46,240 bases of DNA from a bacterium (GCA_004563195.1 SFTJ01000016.1:1-46240), one strand, 5' to 3'. Numbered from the stretch's first letter, positions 34,774 to 43,416 are shown. Notes: a model not told the origin generated them from the sequence alone. Numbers and translations are program-made.

Positions 34774-35205
34774 TTAATTCTTCGATTCGGAAGCGGGTAT
34801 CACCGAACCCTCAACGTAGAGAGAATATCGGCCTTTTTTGCCATTGGTTTTCACAAGCACTTTCTTGCGAAACGGTCCGGGGCGGCCTGCCGGATTGTAG
34901 ATTACCTTGATTTTGCCAGTTTTGCCGGGCTTGATGGGCTTTTGGGGATATTCGGGTCGGGTGCAGCCGCATTGCGCCGAGGCACTTACTATTATAAGCG
35001 GTGCCGTTCCCACATTTTCGAACTCAAAAACACATGTCACCGGACCCTTTTCCTCGCGTATAAACCCGAAATCGTGGTTCGACTTCGTAAACAAAATTTC
35101 GGGCTTGCCCTCGGCGTCATTATTCTTATCTTTGTTCGACGCTACGGCTACCGTTGCCACGCAGGCTATAGCCACAGCGATAATTGCTTTTATGATTGTT
35201 TTCAT
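34774..35205 (-). CDS. DUF1573 domain protein, short form
   Basis: 143 residues. The signal peptide is followed by SNKDKNNDAEGKP and one DUF1573 domain with KSNHDFGFIREEKGPVTCVFEFENVGTAPL and SASAQCGCTRPEYPQKP. It ends with YSLYVEGSVIPASESKN. It shares the HDFG...CGC pattern with the adjacent long form, so the two likely arose by duplication and may work together. It is the first gene of the minus-strand unit. Confidence 0.88.
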   Translation of the reverse strand: MKTIIKAIIAVAIACVATVAVASNKDKNNDAEGKPEILFTKSNHDFGFIREEKGPVTCVFEFENVGTAPLIIVSASAQCGCTRPEYPQKPIKPGKTGKIKVIYNPAGRPGPFRKKVLVKTNGKKGRYSLYVEGSVIPASESKN

Positions 35206-35272
35206 ATTTCAATACGGTTTTGTCAACAAAAAAATTTTATCCCGAGCCGGAGCCTTTGCCCCTCTCGACCTA

Positions 35273-35280
35273 CAAAAGTA
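35273..35280 (-). promoter_or_regulatory. -7 box upstream of the DUF1573 unit
   Basis: Minus-strand TACTTTTG fits TAnnTTTG, 67 nt before the start. No -33 TTTG at 19-20 nt. Confidence 0.45.
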
Positions 35281-35447
35281 AGGAAAATAATACACATTTC
35301 GCCCTCACCAATATTTAATTATCCTAAAAATGCCCATTTCGCCTCCTCAACACCCCATCAAACCCCACAAACCACAATATATATATTCCAATATCCCGAC
35401 GAACCCCTCCACTAAAAAAATAGCCGCCACAACACCCACCCCACCCA

Positions 35448-35528
35448 CGCGGCAAGCATTTTTGCTAAAATTATCGTGCATAGACGATAAAAAATGGCTG
35501 TTTTTGTCGTATATAAACGACAAAATCG
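35448..35528. repeat. 81-bp direct repeat, copy 1 (upstream of the DUF4143 ATPase)
   Basis: It is 81 bp and matches 36902-36982 without gaps, with 7 mismatches. It contains two palindromic sites: TTATCGT/ACGATAA with 6 central bases and TTTGTCGT/ACGACAAA with 6 central bases. The two sites are inverted copies of each other, about 20 bp apart, and directly precede the gene's -7 box. Confidence 0.9.
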
Positions 35529-35529
35529 C

Positions 35530-35537
35530 TATATTTG
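35530..35537 (+). promoter_or_regulatory. -7 box of the DUF4143 ATPase
   Basis: TATATTTG fits TAnnTTTG, 23 nt before the ATG. A TTTG at 35503-35506 lies 23 nt upstream, slightly long for -33. The second palindrome lies between the two boxes, which is where an operator would act. Confidence 0.55.
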
Positions 35538-35560
35538 CAACCGAAAAACTATTAATCGCC

Positions 35561-36820
35561 ATGACTAAAGATTTGATAAAGACCCTCATTGCAGAGTACC
35601 AGCAGTTTGTTAGCGAGGTGAAGTTTCTGCCTCGTAATGTAAACTTTATCGACGGGCAGAATTATGTGCTCGTCGGATTAAGGCATGCCGGGAAATCATA
35701 CTTGATGTATCAGCGTATAGCGCAATTGCTATCAAATGGTCATAATTTGGATGAGGTGCTCTATTTCAATTTTGAGGACGACCGCATCGATTCGCTCAAC
35801 ATCACCGATTTGGAGCTAATCAAGACTTGCTACGAGGAGATGTATGACCACCGACCGATATTTTTCCTCGATGAGGTGCAACTCGTTGCAGGATGGGAGA
35901 AATTTGCTCGCCGATTGGCCGACCATAAATATCAGGTATTCATCACCGGAAGCAATGCCAAAATGCTCAGCAGCGAAATTGCCACTACCCTTGGCGGCAG
36001 ATATTTGGTGCAGGAGGTATTCCCATATTCTTTTGCTGAATACCTGTTGGCTCACCAAATAGACATCTCTATGAAAAATGCGGAATACAAGCATCGCAAG
36101 CAGATAATCCGTTTAGCCGATGAATATTTCCGCAAGGGTGGCATGCCGGAAACGGCTATGATGCCCAACAACCGTCCTTGGTTGAGCAGCCTGTTCAACA
36201 AAATTTTCTTTGGCGATTTGGTGGCTCGCCATAGCATTCGCAACGACTTTGCTCTGAAAGTGCTGATACGCAAACTTGCGGAGAGCATTAAGCAGCCTAT
36301 GTCGTATCATCGAATGGCGAGTATTGTGTCGTGCGCAGGTAAAAAGATTAGCACCGATGCCACCATCGATTACATCAACTATATGGATGAATCATGGCTG
36401 ATTCTGCCTTTTGAAAATTTCGTCGGCAAAATTCAGGACAAGGAAATGAACCGAAAGTATTACTTTATCGACAACGGCCTGTTAGCTCTGTTTCTGATTG
36501 ATCCCAACACCTCACTTTTGGAAAATAATGTGGCTGTGAACTTGCGACGCAAGTATGCCGACGGCTGTTATTTCTTCAATACGCCAAAAGCCGAAGTCGA
36601 CTTCTATATTCCCGATGAAAGCACTGCCATACAGGTGGCTTATTCAATATCCGACCAAGATACCCGTAAGCGCGAAATTGCCGGTCTCGTGGCATTGTCG
36701 GATTATCAGAATGTGGAGCATCTGCTGATTATAGCCAAGGATGAGGAAGAAGTACTCGAAGTAAACGGCAAGACCATCTCTGTCACTCCATTATGGAAGT
36801 GGCTTTTGAGCATCAATTAA
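35561..36820 (+). CDS. AAA ATPase with C-terminal DUF4143
   Basis: A 419-residue protein when started at ATG 35561 (MTKDLIKTLI). An upstream frame to 35330 would add 77 residues read through the repeat and promoter, so it is not used. Walker A is VGLRHAGKSYL near residue 45, Walker B is PIFFLDEVQLVAGW, and VFITGSNAKMLSSEIATTLGGRYL is the sensor region. The C-terminal DUF4143 part includes NRKYYFIDNGLLALFLIDPNTSLLENNVAVNL and EVDFYIPDESTAIQVAYSI, a nuclease-like fold common in such ATPases. These are numerous, mostly single genes in Bacteroidales, with no proven role. It is bracketed by 81-bp direct repeats. Confidence 0.9.
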   Translation: MTKDLIKTLIAEYQQFVSEVKFLPRNVNFIDGQNYVLVGLRHAGKSYLMYQRIAQLLSNGHNLDEVLYFNFEDDRIDSLNITDLELIKTCYEEMYDHRPIFFLDEVQLVAGWEKFARRLADHKYQVFITGSNAKMLSSEIATTLGGRYLVQEVFPYSFAEYLLAHQIDISMKNAEYKHRKQIIRLADEYFRKGGMPETAMMPNNRPWLSSLFNKIFFGDLVARHSIRNDFALKVLIRKLAESIKQPMSYHRMASIVSCAGKKISTDATIDYINYMDESWLILPFENFVGKIQDKEMNRKYYFIDNGLLALFLIDPNTSLLENNVAVNLRRKYADGCYFFNTPKAEVDFYIPDESTAIQVAYSISDQDTRKREIAGLVALSDYQNVEHLLIIAKDEEEVLEVNGKTISVTPLWKWLLSIN

Positions 36821-36901
36821 TCAGCCAAACGGGAGAGACCCGCCACACTGCATAAGCAAAAACTCTTGTCGACGCTCACGCCGTTAATCTTTAAATCCTC
36901 T

Positions 36902-36982
36902 CGCGGCAAGCATATTTGCTAAAATTATCGTGTATAGACGATAAAAAGTAGCTGATTTTGTCGTCTATACACGACAAAATCG
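36902..36982. repeat. 81-bp direct repeat, copy 2 (downstream of the DUF4143 ATPase)
   Basis: Same element as 35448-35528. Here the first palindrome is TTATCGT-GTATAG-ACGATAA and the second is TTTGTCGT-CTATAC-ACGACAAA, a closer inverted pair than in copy 1. The sequence just after it (TTAATTATCTC) has no -7 box, so no gene seems to be driven from it. Confidence 0.9.
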
Positions 36983-37061
36983 TTAATTATCTCGTTTCCG
37001 AACCAACGCCCACGGGGAAAATCGTTTACTATGCAAGAATATGACGACGTAAGTCACTATT

Positions 37062-37098
37062 CCGGCATAACCAATGACCCTGACATCGGTTATGCCGG
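37062..37098. terminator. Perfect 11-bp inverted repeat between the ATPase and the GH5 gene
   Basis: CCGGCATAACC (37062-37072) pairs with GGTTATGCCGG (37088-37098) around a 15-nt loop. No T run follows on either strand, so it may be a protein site or hairpin and not a standard terminator. Confidence 0.5.
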
Positions 37099-37161
37099 CA
37101 TTCCTCGTTTCTCTACTGTAATTTTTCGAGGTTTGGGGCACTCATTTTCATTTCTTTGTTG

Positions 37162-37169
37162 TATCTTTG
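37162..37169 (+). promoter_or_regulatory. -7 box of the GH5-manA unit
   Basis: TATCTTTG, a full TAnnTTTG match, 24 nt before the chosen ATG at 37194. No -33 TTTG at 19-20 nt. It makes the upstream start at 37167 unlikely. Confidence 0.5.
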
Positions 37170-37193
37170 CCAAAACGACAAACCTTTAATGCA

Positions 37194-38519
37194 ATGCGCA
37201 CCATCACGAAAAGTATATTATTCCTTATAATCATGATAACTTCAGTAGCGGGAACCTTTGCTGCCTCAGCGGGTGGCAACGATGGTTTTGTAACCGTGCA
37301 GGACGGCCAATTTATGCTCAACGGCAAGCCTTATCGTTTCATAGGCACCAATATGTGGTATGCCTCCATACTTGCCTCGGAGGGCGAAGGGGGCAATCGC
37401 AAACTGCTGTGCCGCGAACTCGACCGCCTGAAGAAACTTGGCATTACCAATCTGCGCATCATGGTGGGTGCCGATGGCGAGGAGGGACTTACTTCTCATG
37501 TTCGTCCGGTGCTGCAGAAGGCGCCGGGGGTCTACAACGACACTCTGTTGCAGGGGCTCGACTATCTGCTCGTGGAGATGGAACGCCGACAGATGAAAGG
37601 TGTATTCTACCTCACCAATTCGTGGGAATGGAGCGGCGGATACTCGGCTTACTGCGAATGGGCGGGGCTGGGCAAAGCGCTGATTCCGAGAGTTGACGGA
37701 TATAAAGAATATGTAAACTATGTGAAGCAATTTGTGCTCAACGATAAAGCCAAGGAGATGTATCTCCGCCATGTGCGCACCATAGTGGGCCGCACCAACA
37801 GCATCACCGGCAAGCCCTACAGCGAGTCACCTGCCATTATGGCTTGGCAGATAAGCAACGAGCCGCGCGCTTTCAGCCGCGAAGGCCTCGACGCATTTGT
37901 CGACTGGCTGCTCACCGCTGCTCGCACCATCAAGAGCATCGATAGCCGACACTTGGTGTCGACGGGTACCGAAGGTAAATATGGCTTCGAATTCAGCCTC
38001 GACCATTGGACCAAAGTGCACTCGGCACCCGACATCGACTATGCCATCATACACATTTGGCCCGTCACTTGGCGTTGGGTGCGCCGCGACGAGGTGTTCA
38101 CCGCCGTCGACCGTGCTTGCTCAATGAGCAAAAAATACATCACTCAGCACCACGACGCCATTAAACCCTTCGGCAAACCGCTTGTGCTTGAGGAATTTGG
38201 CTATCACCGCGATGATTTCTCCTTCACTCCGGGCTCGCCTACCACGGCGCGCGACCAATACTACGAATATATCCTCAGCATGCTCTGCAACGACGACTTG
38301 CTCGCCGCATGCAACTTTTGGGCTTGGAGCGGCGAGGCTCGACCCGCTCACCTCTGGTGGGAACCGTGGGACGACTATACCGGCGACCCCGCTCAAGAGG
38401 AACAGGGACTCTACTCGGTGTTCGACAACGATAAGTCTACTCTCAAACTTATCAAAACCTACACCAAACTCCTGAAAAAAAACCGGCAAATAATCAAATT
38501 AATAATACAAACTAAATAA
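37194..38519 (+). CDS. GH5 family mannanase-like glycoside hydrolase
   Basis: 441 residues from ATG 37194; a frame to 37167 begins inside the -7 box. The signal peptide is followed by AASAGGNDG. The GH5 barrel shows GKPYRFIGTNMWYASIL, a conserved opening of mannanase-like GH5 enzymes, then NLRIMVGADGEEG, FYLTNSWEWSGG, AWQISNEPRAF with the acid/base Glu223 and KPLVLEEFGYHRD with nucleophile Glu334. The FTPGSPTTARDQYY and FWAWSGEARP segments match subfamily GH5_7 beta-mannanases, which cut beta-1,4-mannan. A signal peptide without lipobox suggests periplasmic or secreted use. ManA lies 8 nt downstream, which supports a mannan-to-fructose-6-phosphate route. Confidence 0.9.
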   Translation: MRTITKSILFLIIMITSVAGTFAASAGGNDGFVTVQDGQFMLNGKPYRFIGTNMWYASILASEGEGGNRKLLCRELDRLKKLGITNLRIMVGADGEEGLTSHVRPVLQKAPGVYNDTLLQGLDYLLVEMERRQMKGVFYLTNSWEWSGGYSAYCEWAGLGKALIPRVDGYKEYVNYVKQFVLNDKAKEMYLRHVRTIVGRTNSITGKPYSESPAIMAWQISNEPRAFSREGLDAFVDWLLTAARTIKSIDSRHLVSTGTEGKYGFEFSLDHWTKVHSAPDIDYAIIHIWPVTWRWVRRDEVFTAVDRACSMSKKYITQHHDAIKPFGKPLVLEEFGYHRDDFSFTPGSPTTARDQYYEYILSMLCNDDLLAACNFWAWSGEARPAHLWWEPWDDYTGDPAQEEQGLYSVFDNDKSTLKLIKTYTKLLKKNRQIIKLIIQTK

Positions 38520-38527
38520 AATTAACT

Positions 38528-39496
38528 ATGACAAATCTAAAACCTTTCAAGTTTGAGCCATACCTCAAATCAGTGCTTTGGGGCGGCGAAAAGATTGCCA
38601 AATACAAAGGCATCGTAACCGATCAGCACAACATAGGCGAAAGCTGGGAAATCTCGGGCGTCGACGGCCACGAATCGGTGGTTGCCGAGGGCGACGACAA
38701 GGGTTTGAACCTGCGCCAAATCATCGAGAAATACAAGGGCGACCTTGTGGGTAATGCCGTTTATGCCAAATATGGCGACACATTCCCTCTTTTGGTGAAG
38801 ATTATCGACGCCAAGGGCGACCTCTCGGTGCAAGTACACCCCGACGACACTCTCGCCAAGGCTCGTCACAACAGCTACGGAAAGACCGAAATGTGGTACA
38901 TCATCGATGCCGAAGAAGGTGCGCCCATCTACGCCGGATTGAGCAAGCAAATCACTCCCGAAGAATATGAGAAACTCGTTGCCGAAAACGCCATTATGAA
39001 CGTTATCGCTCGCCACGACTCTCACGCCGGCGACCTTTTCTTCCTCCCGGCAGGTCGAATCCACGCCATCGGCGCCGGAAACCTTTTGGCTGAAATTCAG
39101 CAAACCAGCGACATCACATACCGCGTTTACGACTTCGACCGCCGCGACGCTAACGGCAATCCGCGCGAACTCCACACCGAGCAAGCCAAGGACGCTATCG
39201 ACTACACCGTTTATCCCGAATACAAGAGCGAATACGACCGCAACGGCAAGAGCGCTACTCCGCTCGTAAAGTGCCAATACTTCGATGTTAAGCGCGAAAT
39301 CATCGACGGCGTGAGCACTATCGATGCTTCTGCCGACTCGTTTATGATTATCATGTGCCTCGACGGCGAAGCCACTATTACCGACAACCTCGGTGGCGTT
39401 ACTCACGTGAAGAAGGGCGAATCGATTCTCGTGCCGGCTGTTATCACAAGCATGAAGGCCGAAGGCAATGCCACTTTCATGACTTCTACTGTATGA
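38528..39496 (+). CDS. manA: Mannose-6-phosphate isomerase, class I
   Basis: A 322-residue cytoplasmic enzyme that interconverts mannose-6-phosphate and fructose-6-phosphate. KPFKFEPYLKSVLWGGEKIAKYKG is the usual start. SVQVHPDDTLAKARHNSYGKTEMWYIIDAE holds the zinc site (Gln, His and Glu), and the FFLPAGRIHAIGAGNLLAEIQQTSDITYRVYDFDR stretch carries the second His and the active-site Arg. Length is close to the short Bacillus-type class I enzymes (about 315-320). It starts 8 nt after the GH5 gene and is followed by a terminator. Confidence 0.95.
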   Translation: MTNLKPFKFEPYLKSVLWGGEKIAKYKGIVTDQHNIGESWEISGVDGHESVVAEGDDKGLNLRQIIEKYKGDLVGNAVYAKYGDTFPLLVKIIDAKGDLSVQVHPDDTLAKARHNSYGKTEMWYIIDAEEGAPIYAGLSKQITPEEYEKLVAENAIMNVIARHDSHAGDLFFLPAGRIHAIGAGNLLAEIQQTSDITYRVYDFDRRDANGNPRELHTEQAKDAIDYTVYPEYKSEYDRNGKSATPLVKCQYFDVKREIIDGVSTIDASADSFMIIMCLDGEATITDNLGGVTHVKKGESILVPAVITSMKAEGNATFMTSTV

Positions 39497-39537
39497 AATT
39501 AATCAGTTGAAATTATTTCATTTTCAACTCCCCTACA

Positions 39538-39574
39538 AACCGGACTACGTCTCATCGGCGCAGTCCGGTTTTTT
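39538..39574 (+). terminator. Terminator of GH5-manA
   Basis: AACCGGACT (39538-39546) and AGTCCGGTT (39562-39570) form a 9-bp stem with a 15-nt loop and are followed by T residues. Confidence 0.85.
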
Positions 39575-39650
39575 GCGAAACAATCGCAATACAGAGTCCC
39601 CCCATTACGGTTTCATCAATGGCAAAACGAACAAAATCGATGATTTTTGC

Positions 39651-39658
39651 TATCTTTG
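39651..39658 (+). promoter_or_regulatory. -7 box upstream of msrC
   Basis: TATCTTTG, 55 nt before the start codon. A typical -33 box is not seen. Confidence 0.45.
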
Positions 39659-39713
39659 CACTCAAATATTAATACTATTCACGACAAACTAAACACCCAC
39701 CCCAAAAACCGTT

Positions 39714-40187
39714 ATGGCTGAACACCTCGAAATAGCTTCAGGCTCGAAGGAGGAAAAATATGCCCTTCTTTTCAAGCAAATTGAGTCGGTTATCGCAGGA
39801 GAAACCGATATGATATCCCGCATGGCCAATGTGGCTTCGATGATTCACTTCACTTTCCACTTCTGGTGGACGGGATTCTATCGCGTGGTCGACGGTGAGC
39901 TGCATCTGGGTCCATTTCAAGGTCCGCTGGCTTGCACTCGCATACGGCACGGACGCGGTGTGTGCGGCACTGCTTGGGCTTCTGCCTCCACGCAGGTGGT
40001 GCCCGATGTTGACTTGTTTCCGGGGCATATAGCTTGCAGCAGCAGTTCGCGCAGCGAGATTGTGGTGCCGCTGATGCTCAACGGTGAGGTGGTGGCTGTG
40101 CTCGACATCGACAGCGAACAGCTCGCCACTTTCGACGACACCGACCGCCTTTGGCTCGAGCGCATCGCCAATCTTTTGACAGAATAA
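39714..40187 (+). CDS. msrC: Free methionine-(R)-sulfoxide reductase (GAF domain)
   Basis: A 157-residue single GAF domain enzyme that reduces free Met-R-sulfoxide with thioredoxin. Cys74, Cys84 and Cys108 occur in PLACTRIRHGRGVCGTA and FPGHIACSSSSRSEIVVPL, with spacings of 10 and 24 residues, the same as Cys84/94/118 of the E. coli enzyme. The WWTGFYRVVDGELHLGPFQG lead and AVLDIDSEQLATFDDTDRLWLERI end are also typical. It likely serves defence against oxidised methionine. It is 27 nt before the phosphatase fusion gene, with which it may be transcribed. Confidence 0.95.
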   Translation: MAEHLEIASGSKEEKYALLFKQIESVIAGETDMISRMANVASMIHFTFHFWWTGFYRVVDGELHLGPFQGPLACTRIRHGRGVCGTAWASASTQVVPDVDLFPGHIACSSSSRSEIVVPLMLNGEVVAVLDIDSEQLATFDDTDRLWLERIANLLTE

Positions 40188-40214
40188 AACAACAAACAAT
40201 ATAACCATTTCACT

Positions 40215-42164
40215 ATGAAAACTTTAACAAACCTACTTATAGCCGTCATCATAGGCACGGCATCGATCTTTGCCCAATCGCCTCAGCAAGATTTCGAGCA
40301 AAACATACTTAAAAGCGCAAGCAACTATTATGCCTACCCCTATCTCGACGCTCAAGCCCCTGCGCTAACGCCGCCGCCAGCCGGATATGTGCCGTTTCAC
40401 ATCAATCACTATGGCCGTCACGGCAGCCGCTGGCTCATCGACCCCAAGCAATATCAGCTGCCGGTCGACCAACTAACCATCGCCGAGCGCAACGGCCGCC
40501 TCACCGAGCGCGGCAAGGAGGTGCTCGCTCAACTCCGCAAAATTCTCGCCGACTCTAAGAATCGCCTCGGCGAACTCACCGACAAGGGTGCCGACCAGCA
40601 TCGCGGCATCGCTCGACGCATGTTTCACAATTTCCCCGAGGTGTTTGCCGATTCGGCGGTGATTAACGCTCGCTCGTCGGTGGTGGTGCGTTGCATTCTA
40701 TCTATGAGCAATGCCTTGCAGGAACTCTACTCGCTCAATCCCAAACTGCGCATCTCGGAGGATGCCAGCCAAGCCGATATGTATTACTGCTGCGGCAGCA
40801 ACGACGACATCATGAACATTTTCCGCGCCAAGCGCAAACCCATGGAGGACTATGTGCTCAGCCTCGTGGACCCTACCAATCTATGCAAAAAGCTCTTCAC
40901 CGACAGCAAGTTTGCCGCCGACAGCATCGATGGCAAGCAGCTGATGATTGACCTCTGGGACGTGGCAAGCAATCAGCAAAGCCACTACACCGATGTGCAA
41001 TTCTACGACCTCTTCGACAGCAACGATGTGATGAACCTCTGGCGTCGCGTCAACACTTGGTGGTATGCCTACAGCGCATATAGCAGCACCACCAACTATC
41101 GCGCTCCGTTCCACCAGGCTCCGCTGCTCAAGCAATTCCTCACCACAGCCGCCGATGCCATAGCCAAAGGCAAACCTCAAGCCACTTTGCGTTTCGGTCA
41201 CGAATCGTGCTTGCTGCCACTGGCTTGCCTTATGGAACTCAACAATGCCGGAGCCTACGACTTGCCCTTCGACGACCTCGCACAATCGTGGCAGAACTAC
41301 AAAATTTTCCCCATGGGATGCAACATACAATGGATATTCTATAAAAAGCCGGGCAGCGACGATGTGATAATGAAGGTGCTCCTCAACGAGGAAGAAGCCA
41401 CCTTGCCCGTAGAGAGCGATATCAAGCCCTATTATCACTGGCGTGATGTGCAAGCCTATTACACTCGCCGCCTCGAGTCATTCGAACAAAATCAGCCCGA
41501 AACCGATGTTTTCACCACCGGCAACGGCAAGAAAGTTACCATTTCGCACATCAAGCACGGCACGCTGATGATAGATGTAGACGGCACTTGCACCATCCAC
41601 ATCGACCCGCTCGGACAGGCTCTTCGCCCCACCGACTACTCGCTATTCCCCAAGGCTGATATTATTCTCGTCACCCACGAGCATTTCGACCACCTCGACC
41701 CTGCCGCCATTGCTCAACTCAGCCACAGCGGCACTAAGGTGATAGCCAACAAAACCTCGGCAGCAAAAATAGCCGGCGCAACGGTTATGCGCAATGGCGA
41801 AAGCACCGAATGTCACGGCATATCCATCACTGCCACAGCCGCTTACAACACCACACCCGAGCATAAGCAGTTTCACAAGCGAGGCAATGGCAACGGCTAT
41901 CTGCTACGCATCGACGACCTCAGCATCTACATTGCCGGCGACACCGAACCAATCGACGAAATGAGCAATCTCGGCAAGGTGGATGTGGCATTCCTGCCCG
42001 TAAATCAGCCCTACACCATGACCGCCGAGCAGTGCATACAAGCTGCGCGCATCATCAAGCCGCGCGTGCTCTTCCCCTACCACTACGGCGACACTGATTT
42101 GCAACCTGTGGTATCCACGCTCAGCGCCGAAGGCATGGATGTGAGAGTGCGACAACTTCAATAA
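40215..42164 (+). CDS. Histidine acid phosphatase fused to UlaG-type metallo-beta-lactamase domain
   Basis: 649 residues. A signal peptide (NLLIAVIIGTASIFA) leads into a histidine phosphatase of the phytase/MINPP type. Arg68-His69-Gly70 in GRHGSRW is the phosphorylated motif, and His329-Glu330 in RFGHESCLLP replaces the usual HD proton donor. The phosphatase ends near residue 435. From about 440 a metallo-beta-lactamase domain starts, with HEHFDHLD at 488-495, YIAGDTEPIDEMSNLGKVD and a final VLFPYHYGDTDLQP, close to the UlaG/UPF0173 group. Thus two hydrolases share one periplasmic chain. The substrate might be inositol phosphate or a phosphorylated sugar for the first domain and a lactone or phosphodiester for the second; both are inference. 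Confidence 0.85.
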   Translation: MKTLTNLLIAVIIGTASIFAQSPQQDFEQNILKSASNYYAYPYLDAQAPALTPPPAGYVPFHINHYGRHGSRWLIDPKQYQLPVDQLTIAERNGRLTERGKEVLAQLRKILADSKNRLGELTDKGADQHRGIARRMFHNFPEVFADSAVINARSSVVVRCILSMSNALQELYSLNPKLRISEDASQADMYYCCGSNDDIMNIFRAKRKPMEDYVLSLVDPTNLCKKLFTDSKFAADSIDGKQLMIDLWDVASNQQSHYTDVQFYDLFDSNDVMNLWRRVNTWWYAYSAYSSTTNYRAPFHQAPLLKQFLTTAADAIAKGKPQATLRFGHESCLLPLACLMELNNAGAYDLPFDDLAQSWQNYKIFPMGCNIQWIFYKKPGSDDVIMKVLLNEEEATLPVESDIKPYYHWRDVQAYYTRRLESFEQNQPETDVFTTGNGKKVTISHIKHGTLMIDVDGTCTIHIDPLGQALRPTDYSLFPKADIILVTHEHFDHLDPAAIAQLSHSGTKVIANKTSAAKIAGATVMRNGESTECHGISITATAAYNTTPEHKQFHKRGNGNGYLLRIDDLSIYIAGDTEPIDEMSNLGKVDVAFLPVNQPYTMTAEQCIQAARIIKPRVLFPYHYGDTDLQPVVSTLSAEGMDVRVRQLQ

Positions 42165-42296
42165 GAATCTCATCAGCCACACCATAGCGCACTATCAAGC
42201 AGTCCGAAGCACTCGCCAAATGCCAAAAAGTGCGATATTTTCGCCCATTTTAGCAAAAAAGTGCCTCAATTGTTTTATTTATTTAATATTAAACAT

Positions 42297-42304
42297 TAAT
42301 TTTG
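42297..42304 (+). promoter_or_regulatory. -7 box of the TPR gene
   Basis: TAATTTTG, 49 nt before the start codon. A TTG at 42270-42272 is 24 nt upstream, longer than the usual spacer. Confidence 0.45.
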
Positions 42305-42353
42305 CACTTTGTTGAAACGAACAAATTAAAGCAAATCATAGAATTATATAAAA

Positions 42354-43031
42354 ATGGCAAAAGAAAAGTCTACACAAACTCGTACTTCAATCGACGAGCT
42401 TAACGAAAACCTTTCGTCGATCGAACAAAAAGTAGAGAACAACAAGAAAATCATTATCTATGCTGCAACAGCTATCGTAATCATTGCGGCTATTATTTTC
42501 GGTTACAAATATCTATATCAGCAACCTCGCATCGAAAGCGCTCGCAACGAAGTTTGCCAAGCCGATATGTCGCTTGCTCTCGGTCAGGACTCTGTGGCTC
42601 TTGCTCAATACAAGGCCGTTGCCGATAAGTATAGCAACGAAAGCGGCGAACGCGCTGCCCTTCAAGCAGGTATCATCCTTTACCAAGAAGGCAAATTCGA
42701 CGAAGCAATCAACTACATCAAGAAATATTCGTTCGAAGGCACTCTTGTGGGACCTGCTGCTCAATCGCTCCTCGGCGACTGCTACGTCAACACCGACAAA
42801 CTTGCTGATGCTCTTTCGGCTTACGACAAGGCTATCAAACTCTCGGGCGACAACGAACTCTACACTCCTCTTTTCATGACTAAGAAGGCTGTTGTGTTCC
42901 GCGCTCAAAAGGAATTTGCAAAGGAAGCTGAAATCTACCAAACCATCAAGGACAAGTATCCTACTTTCGGTGCTAACTACAACATCGATGTAGACAAGTA
43001 CCTCGCTCGCGCTAAAAACGAAGCTAAGTAA
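42354..43031 (+). CDS. Tetratricopeptide repeat membrane-anchored protein
   Basis: 225 residues. The N-terminal 30 residues are charged (AKEKSTQTRTSIDELNEN), one helix spans about 33-52 (IIIYAATAIVIIAAIIFGY), and the remainder is periplasmic. The periplasmic part holds TPR-like helices: AERAALQAGIILYQEGKFDEAINYIKKY and AQSLLGDCYVNTDKLADALSAYDKAIKLSG, then ALYTPLFMTKKAVVFRAQKEFAKEAEIYQTIKD. The layout is that of the YfgM-type proteins that sit beside BamB or SecYEG in other bacteria. No partner genes are adjacent, so the assignment is by architecture only. Confidence 0.8.
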   Translation: MAKEKSTQTRTSIDELNENLSSIEQKVENNKKIIIYAATAIVIIAAIIFGYKYLYQQPRIESARNEVCQADMSLALGQDSVALAQYKAVADKYSNESGERAALQAGIILYQEGKFDEAINYIKKYSFEGTLVGPAAQSLLGDCYVNTDKLADALSAYDKAIKLSGDNELYTPLFMTKKAVVFRAQKEFAKEAEIYQTIKDKYPTFGANYNIDVDKYLARAKNEAK

Positions 43032-43064
43032 ATAAAACTACATAACTTGATATTTTTTTAATTA

Positions 43065-43098
43065 AAAGGGAACCTCTATTCTGAAGTTCCCTTTTTTG
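43065..43098 (+). terminator. Terminator of the TPR gene
   Basis: AAAAGGGAAC (43065-43074) pairs with GTTCCCTTTT (43087-43096) in a 10-bp stem with a T run. From here to 43354 I see no gene or other clear signal. Confidence 0.9.
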
Positions 43099-43354
43099 TT
43101 TGGCTTGGAACTTCCGTTTTTCGCATCAAGTGGATGCCCGCGCCACACAAAAGGTGTCGCTGCCGCACACTTGTAATGCTCAGGACGCTCTTTCGGGCAA
43201 AATCGACTATAAGCGCGGCATCGGCAACTACGAGCGCCGGCTAGTAACTCAGCCAAGCTGCCTTATCATAACAATCTTATTATTTACAGGCGTTTCGGCA
43301 CAAAATTTTCAACATTTTGTGCTCTTTCGGTAGCATAACTGATGTTTTTTTGTT

Positions 43355-43362
43355 TATCTTTG
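43355..43362 (+). promoter_or_regulatory. -7 box of the flavin reductase-rubredoxin gene
   Basis: TATCTTTG, 54 nt before the chosen ATG. No TTTG at the usual -33 distance. Confidence 0.45.
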
Positions 43363-43416
43363 TCATACTATTTTACGCAACTGAAACAACATAAACATAA
43401 AAAACATTCTAACACT

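Noticed and set aside
35330..35560. N-terminal extension of the DUF4143 ATPase
   Set aside because: It would read through the 81-bp repeat and the -7 box; ATG 35561 is a better start.
35448..36982. Insertion sequence with flanking direct repeats
   Set aside because: No transposase is present; the repeats are 81 bp, too long for target-site duplications, and carry operator-like palindromes.
37031..37189. Possible 52-residue gene starting MQEYDDVSHY
   Set aside because: It contains the 11-bp inverted repeat and the GH5 -7 box, and has no recognisable features.
43100..43333. 77-residue plus-strand frame between the TPR and flavin reductase genes
   Set aside because: No start context, motif or promoter before it; it begins just after a terminator and the encoded sequence is not protein-like beyond chance.
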